Both the position numbers and the translations under genes were made by a program. The notes under the pieces were generated by a model. It saw only the letters and a list, made by a program, of their open reading frames with translations. It was not told where the DNA came from and did not search any database. Shown here piece by piece: positions 60,494-64,000 of a stretch of DNA of 64,000 bases (position 1 is its first letter; each line of letters begins with the position of its first letter). The stretch covers positions 1-64,000 of the forward strand of contig NZ_BMPE01000009.1 of the NCBI RefSeq assembly GCF_014647435.1, read 5' to 3'. This stretch comes from Deinococcus radiotolerans. Lineage in GTDB: Bacteria; Deinococcota; Deinococci; Deinococcales; Deinococcaceae.

Positions 60494-61993
60494 GTGTCTT
60501 TGACTCCTCCTGCGCAGGATGAAGCGGCGCGCCTCCGTGAACTGGCCCGGTATCAGGTGCTGGACACGGACCGTGAGGAGTCATTCGACCGGTTCACGCG
60601 CCTCGCGGCGCGTCTGCTGCGCACGCCAGTCGCCCTCATCAATTTCGTGGACGAGCACCGCCAGTGGAGTAAATCCATGGTCGGCCCAGGGGTCAGTGAG
60701 GTGCCCCGGTCACAGTCGTTCTGCGCCTGGACGATCCAGGGCGACGCGCCCTTCGTGGTCGAGGCCGCGCCAACCGACCCGCGTTTCGCGGCCAACCCGC
60801 TGGTGCTGGGGGCGCCCCACGTGCACATGTACGCCGGGGCGCCCCTGATCACCCCGTCCGGGTACCGCATTGGCGCGCTGTGCGTCACCGATTCGCGGGC
60901 GCATCCGCTGTCCAGTGAGGACCTGCACGCGCTTCAGGATCTCGCAGCGCTGGTCATGCAGGAACTGGAGGCGCGGCGGGAGCGGCTGGACGCCGCGTTC
61001 ACCGGGGGCGCGCCGCTGGAGGACCTCCCCCAGACGCTCGCCCACCTGCGGGTCGTGGAGGGCATCGGGCGCCTCCTGGACGTGGACCTGCCCTTCGACG
61101 ATCTCCTTGAGGCGTGCGCGGCGCTGGTCAGCGAGGCCGTCGAGGCGGATTTCACGGCGGTGCTCGTCCCGCACGGTGAAGGGCTCGCCGTGCGGGTCCC
61201 GCAGACCGCGCACCTGTTCTCCAGCGAGGTTGAAGAGGCGGCAGCCACGCTGCTGAGCGGGTCAGCGGGGGTGCTGGGCTCAGTAGGCCAGCGGGCGGAG
61301 CCCCTGTACCTGGAGGCGTACGCGGATCAGCCGCGCGCCGTCCCCGCACTCGTGGCGGCGGGCGTGCAGCAGGTGGCGTACATACCGCTGGGAGACGGTG
61401 CGCAGCGGCCGCTGCTGCTGGTCATGCGCCTGGCCGGGAATCCCGTGACGACGTGGCGCGCGCCGGACCGGGCCCTGCTGGAGGTCACGGCCCGGACCAT
61501 CGGGCACGCGCTGCGCCGGCAGTCCGCGCTGAACCGGGCGCACGCCCAGGCGCGTGAGGACGGCCTCACCGGCGTCCTGAACCGCCGAGCATTCAGTGAG
61601 GACGTCCTGGAAGCCGCCCACCACGGCCCAGGCGTGCATCTGGCCGTGATTGACCTGGACGGCCTCAAGAGCGTAAACGATCACGAAGGGCACGCGCAGG
61701 GGGACCGGCTGCTGCAGGTCTTCGCGCAGGCGCTGCACGCTGAGGTTGCCAGCCGCGGGCAGGTCTACCGGCTGGGCGGCGATGAGTTCGCCGTGCTCAG
61801 CGGCGTGAGCGTGGACGCCCTGCTGGCGTGCGTGCAGGTGGCCGCGCACGCGGCGCGGCGGGCCGTGCAGAGCGCCGTGAGTGCCAGCGTCGGCGTGGCC
61901 TCCTGGGCCGAAGCGGGGAGTGCCGACGCGCTGCTCCGGCTGGCCGACACCCGCATGTATGACATGAAACGCCTGCGGAACCCACCCAGCTGA
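60494..61993 (+). CDS. GAF-GAF-GGDEF diguanylate cyclase, paralogue
   Basis: A 499-residue protein with the same layout as the one at 56844-58358: first GAF about 15-155 (RYQVLDTDREESFDRFTRLA, FCAWTIQGDAPFVVEAA, YAGAPLITPSGYRIGALCV), second GAF 185-325, and GGDEF 335-495 with an intact signature YRLGGDEFAVL near residue 427. It should synthesise c-di-GMP. Compared with its paralogue, the Ala-rich linker (ARREDGLTGVLNRRAF region) and the distal end of the GGDEF domain are shorter. The GTG start is preceded by TATGCT at six bases, so the mRNA is probably leaderless. Confidence 0.9.
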   Translation: MSLTPPAQDEAARLRELARYQVLDTDREESFDRFTRLAARLLRTPVALINFVDEHRQWSKSMVGPGVSEVPRSQSFCAWTIQGDAPFVVEAAPTDPRFAANPLVLGAPHVHMYAGAPLITPSGYRIGALCVTDSRAHPLSSEDLHALQDLAALVMQELEARRERLDAAFTGGAPLEDLPQTLAHLRVVEGIGRLLDVDLPFDDLLEACAALVSEAVEADFTAVLVPHGEGLAVRVPQTAHLFSSEVEEAAATLLSGSAGVLGSVGQRAEPLYLEAYADQPRAVPALVAAGVQQVAYIPLGDGAQRPLLLVMRLAGNPVTTWRAPDRALLEVTARTIGHALRRQSALNRAHAQAREDGLTGVLNRRAFSEDVLEAAHHGPGVHLAVIDLDGLKSVNDHEGHAQGDRLLQVFAQALHAEVASRGQVYRLGGDEFAVLSGVSVDALLACVQVAAHAARRAVQSAVSASVGVASWAEAGSADALLRLADTRMYDMKRLRNPPS

Positions 61994-62672
61994 CCGCCAA
62001 ATCCCACCAGGACCGCCCATGACTTACTGGGTCAACGTGACGTGAGCCCAAGAATGGCCAGTCGGGCCGCCCGGACTCAGGCTGACCAGCGGCGCGTCAG
62101 GCTCGGGCATTCCCGCAGGTGACGTCCAGTGGGGCGGCCGTCCGGGCGCTGGTCAGGTGGGACGCTGCCCGGACGGCCGCATTCCCGATCTCGGCGAGCC
62201 GGGGCCGGCGCCGCAGCGCGACACCCTGCCCGAGCTTCGCCTCGAACGCCGCGCGTCATGGCCTTAGCCGCGCGCCGTGCTCCTCGAACACCTCGTCCAC
62301 ACTGGGCGTATCCAGCAAACCGGTAGAGCGCAGGCAAGCGCACGCCATGCGGCCCCACCTCCAGCGTGAACTGATGCAGGAAGGTCCCCGTCACCGCGCA
62401 CGCCAGGCCGCATCCACCATGGCTCGACACAGGCCGCCCCCGGCGTGATCTTTCACGTCACAGCGGAGCGCGCCGGTATCATCCGCCGGGCCGCGGCCGT
62501 GGCCGTCACGACCTGCGCGGTCAGGGCACGCCGGAGCGGATACGGGACGTCCGACAGGGGCATCGCGGTGAGCGGCACGCCCTGTGTGTCCTCCAAACCC
62601 ACCGCACGTCTGCTTTTGCCGCGCTGGCGTGTTCCGTCCCCAAAGAGGTCATCCTGCGCTCTAGGATGACGC
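61994..62672. other. Gene-free stretch with a decayed SDR
   Basis: About 680 bases between the GGDEF gene and the LysR gene. It contains the SDR pseudogene (62097-62640, minus strand) and the start region of the LysR gene. No intact gene is present. Confidence 0.6.
62097..62640 (-). pseudogene. Frameshifted short-chain dehydrogenase (SDR)
   Basis: Successive minus-strand frames reproduce an SDR of the enoyl-reductase-like type. From 62602 leftward comes RAVGLEDTQGVPLTAMPLSD then LTAQVVTATAAARRM. Near 62360 is LEVGPHGVRLPAL, and in the next frame LRSTGLLDTPSVDEVFEEHG. Finally FEAKLGQGVALRRRPRLAEI and SARTAAPLDVTCGNARA lead to the stop at 62097. At least three frame changes and a missing N-terminal Rossmann motif show it is dead. 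The intact LysR gene next to it, on the opposite strand, was probably its regulator. Confidence 0.75.
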
Positions 62673-63638
62673 ATGGACCCCTCCGCGCTCTGGCTGAACG
62701 AGCACTCACCGCTACTCCGGACTCCGTTGACGGCGCTGCTCGTCGTGGCAGAGGTCGGCAGCTTCAGTGACGCGGCCGAACGGCTGGGCATGGCACAGTC
62801 CACGCTCAGTTACGCCGTCCGGCAGGCCGAGGAGGCCCTCGGCGTCGTGATCTTCGAGCGGGGCAGGCACGGCGCGCGCCTGACACCCGCCGGGCAGGCT
62901 GTCATGGTGCAGGCCCGGCACGCGGCGCTGGCCGTGCAGGCCATGCACCTGAGCGCGAACGGCCAGCTCAGCGGGACCCTCCGGATTGCCTCGTGCCGGA
63001 GCGTTCTGCGCCACCTGATCACGCCGGCCCTCCAGCCGTTCAGTGCGCGTTACCCGCAGGTCAACGTCGAACTGACCGACACCCGAGGTGAGCATGACGA
63101 GGTGGCGCACTTGGTCAGCAGCGGCCAGGTGCACCTCGGCCTGGGCCGCCTGCCGATGCCCGCCAGCCTGGTCACCACACCCGTGCTGGGTGACGAGTAC
63201 CTGCTGGTCAGCGCTGCGAACTCGGCCCCCATGCGCACCTGGGACGATCTACAGGCCGCCCGATTCATTGTCTGCGAGGAAGACTGCGCGCCACACGTGG
63301 CCGCACACATCGCCCGCCACGCCACCGCACCCGTACCCGCCGTGCGGCTCCACGATGCCAACGTCGCCCTCGGCATGGTCGCCGCCGGACAGGGCTACAC
63401 GATCCTGAGCCGACTGGTGGTCACGCCCCTCCTCAGAGGCCTCAGAACCACGCCCCTTCCCGTTCCACTCTGGCGAACCACCGGTCTGGTCACCACGCCA
63501 GCCGGCGCGCAGCACCCCCTGGTGACCGCGTTCCAGGATCAGGTCCTGCATCCTGAGGGGCTCAGGACCCGCCTGGGGCCCCTGGCGCGTCTCCTCACCA
63601 TTCCGGAGCGCCTGACCGCACGGGTTCCGGTTCCCTGA
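62673..63638 (+). CDS. LysR-family transcriptional regulator
   Basis: A 321-residue LysR-type regulator. The N-terminal helix-turn-helix LTALLVVAEVGSFSDAAERL then AQSTLSYAVRQAEEALGVVI, FERGRHGARLTPAG, is standard. The C-terminal effector-binding domain starts with LRIASCRSVLRHLITPAL. Members are activated by a small metabolite and usually control a divergent gene. The divergent neighbour is the SDR pseudogene, so this regulator may have lost its target. The ATG is preceded by TAGGAT, which could be a -10 five bases before a leaderless start or a weak AGGA ribosome-binding site. Confidence 0.92.
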   Translation: MDPSALWLNEHSPLLRTPLTALLVVAEVGSFSDAAERLGMAQSTLSYAVRQAEEALGVVIFERGRHGARLTPAGQAVMVQARHAALAVQAMHLSANGQLSGTLRIASCRSVLRHLITPALQPFSARYPQVNVELTDTRGEHDEVAHLVSSGQVHLGLGRLPMPASLVTTPVLGDEYLLVSAANSAPMRTWDDLQAARFIVCEEDCAPHVAAHIARHATAPVPAVRLHDANVALGMVAAGQGYTILSRLVVTPLLRGLRTTPLPVPLWRTTGLVTTPAGAQHPLVTAFQDQVLHPEGLRTRLGPLARLLTIPERLTARVPVP

Positions 63639-63849
63639 AACGAGCTGAACCGTACAAGAGTCCGGGACTTGGTGACTGAACCCTCCACGCATCGCCCTTC
63701 GGCTGGGTGCAGCGGAGCGGACCGGCCTGACCCTGAGGCGGCGACTTAATTGGACTCCGGTGTGCCGCCTCAGACCGTCACCCGTCCGGTCCATCTCAGC
63801 GTGTTGTCGGGGGCCATCCAGACAGGGCACGGCGCGCAGGGTGACATCC
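63639..63849. other. Convergent intergenic region
   Basis: About 210 bases between the LysR gene and the tail of a possible minus-strand gene. No terminator with a T-run was seen. Confidence 0.3.
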
Positions 63850-64000
63850 TCAGGTGCGTGGGGGTGTCGAGAGCGTGACGGGTTTCCCGTCGCGGCGTAG
63901 CCTGAAGCCCTGCCCAAATCGGGGTTTGGGGCCGGTCTGGTCTGCCCAGCCCTGGGGGACTCCCGACCCTGGGTTGGCGTGGGCAGGATGGAGGACTTGA
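63850..64000 (-). CDS. C-terminus of an unidentified protein, partial
   Basis: A minus-strand frame is open from the window edge to a TGA at 63850 (about 49 codons). It has high G+C at third positions and a protein-like composition, including GVPQGWADQTGPKPRFGQGF and RRDGKPVTL just before the end. The start lies outside the window and no family was recognised, so this is tentative. Confidence 0.35.
   Translation of the reverse strand, partial: QVLHPAHANPGSGVPQGWADQTGPKPRFGQGFRLRRDGKPVTLSTPPRT

Noticed and set aside
1..64000. Radiation/desiccation response palindromes (TTATG-N7-CATAA type) expected in Deinococcus
   Set aside because: I looked upstream of the XPB, exonuclease III and other repair-related genes and saw no convincing copy; a computed motif scan would be decisive.
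1..64000. tRNA, rRNA, transposase or prophage genes
   Set aside because: None recognised on either strand by eye. Very diverged or truncated elements could have been missed.

Overview
This is a G+C-rich bacterial chromosome (or large replicon) segment, most probably from a Deinococcus species. That assignment is inferred from gene content (an XPB-type helicase beside a DUF790 protein, many GAF/PAS histidine kinases and GGDEF/EAL proteins, large secreted repeat proteins) and from promoters whose -10 hexamer lies only 5-6 bases before a start codon, the leaderless arrangement common in Deinococcus. I saw no rRNA, tRNA, CRISPR array, intact insertion sequence or prophage.

Region 1 (1-20.2 kb) concerns the cell surface. 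A three-gene minus-strand operon encodes a predicted outer-membrane beta-barrel, a 3173-residue secreted protein with about 27 PKD-like repeats, and a fibronectin type III protein. Upstream lies a SARP/AfsR-type regulator (BTAD + AAA ATPase + TPR). Between regulator and operon is a pair of identical heptamers with an 11-base period next to a -10-like hexamer, the layout expected of a SARP target. A glycine-rich secreted DUF11 protein follows on the other strand.

Region 2 (20.6-31.8 kb) is mixed: a methyltransferase, a 1175-residue hybrid-sensor histidine kinase, a nitric-oxide-defence locus (flavohaemoglobin and truncated globin divergent from an Rrf2 regulator, with two matching 24-base dyads over back-to-back promoters), a fasciclin-like lipoprotein, exonuclease III, a beta-helix lipoprotein, and a Phd/PIN toxin-antitoxin pair.

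Region 3 (32.0-45.4 kb) is one catabolic locus. Nine minus-strand genes (substrate-binding protein, two permeases, ketopantoate-reductase-like, Gfo/Idh/MocA, DUF885, RraA-like, SDR, M29 aminopeptidase) diverge from three plus-strand genes (HExxPGH protein, IclR regulator, M24-fold protein). No transporter ATPase is present, several enzymes carry altered active-site residues, and two 17-base dyads lie between the divergent units. It is the best candidate here for an undescribed pathway.

Region 4 (45.5-50.9 kb) holds a PadR-controlled MacB/LolD-type exporter with twin operators 50 bases apart, then the XPB helicase and DUF790 (Bax1-like nuclease) pair.

Region 5 (51-62 kb) is a signalling island: PAS-GAF-GGDEF-EAL, histidine kinase, two paralogous GAF-GGDEF proteins, an EAL protein and a decayed histidine kinase. 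The window ends with a frameshifted SDR pseudogene beside a LysR regulator, and the tail of an unidentified gene.
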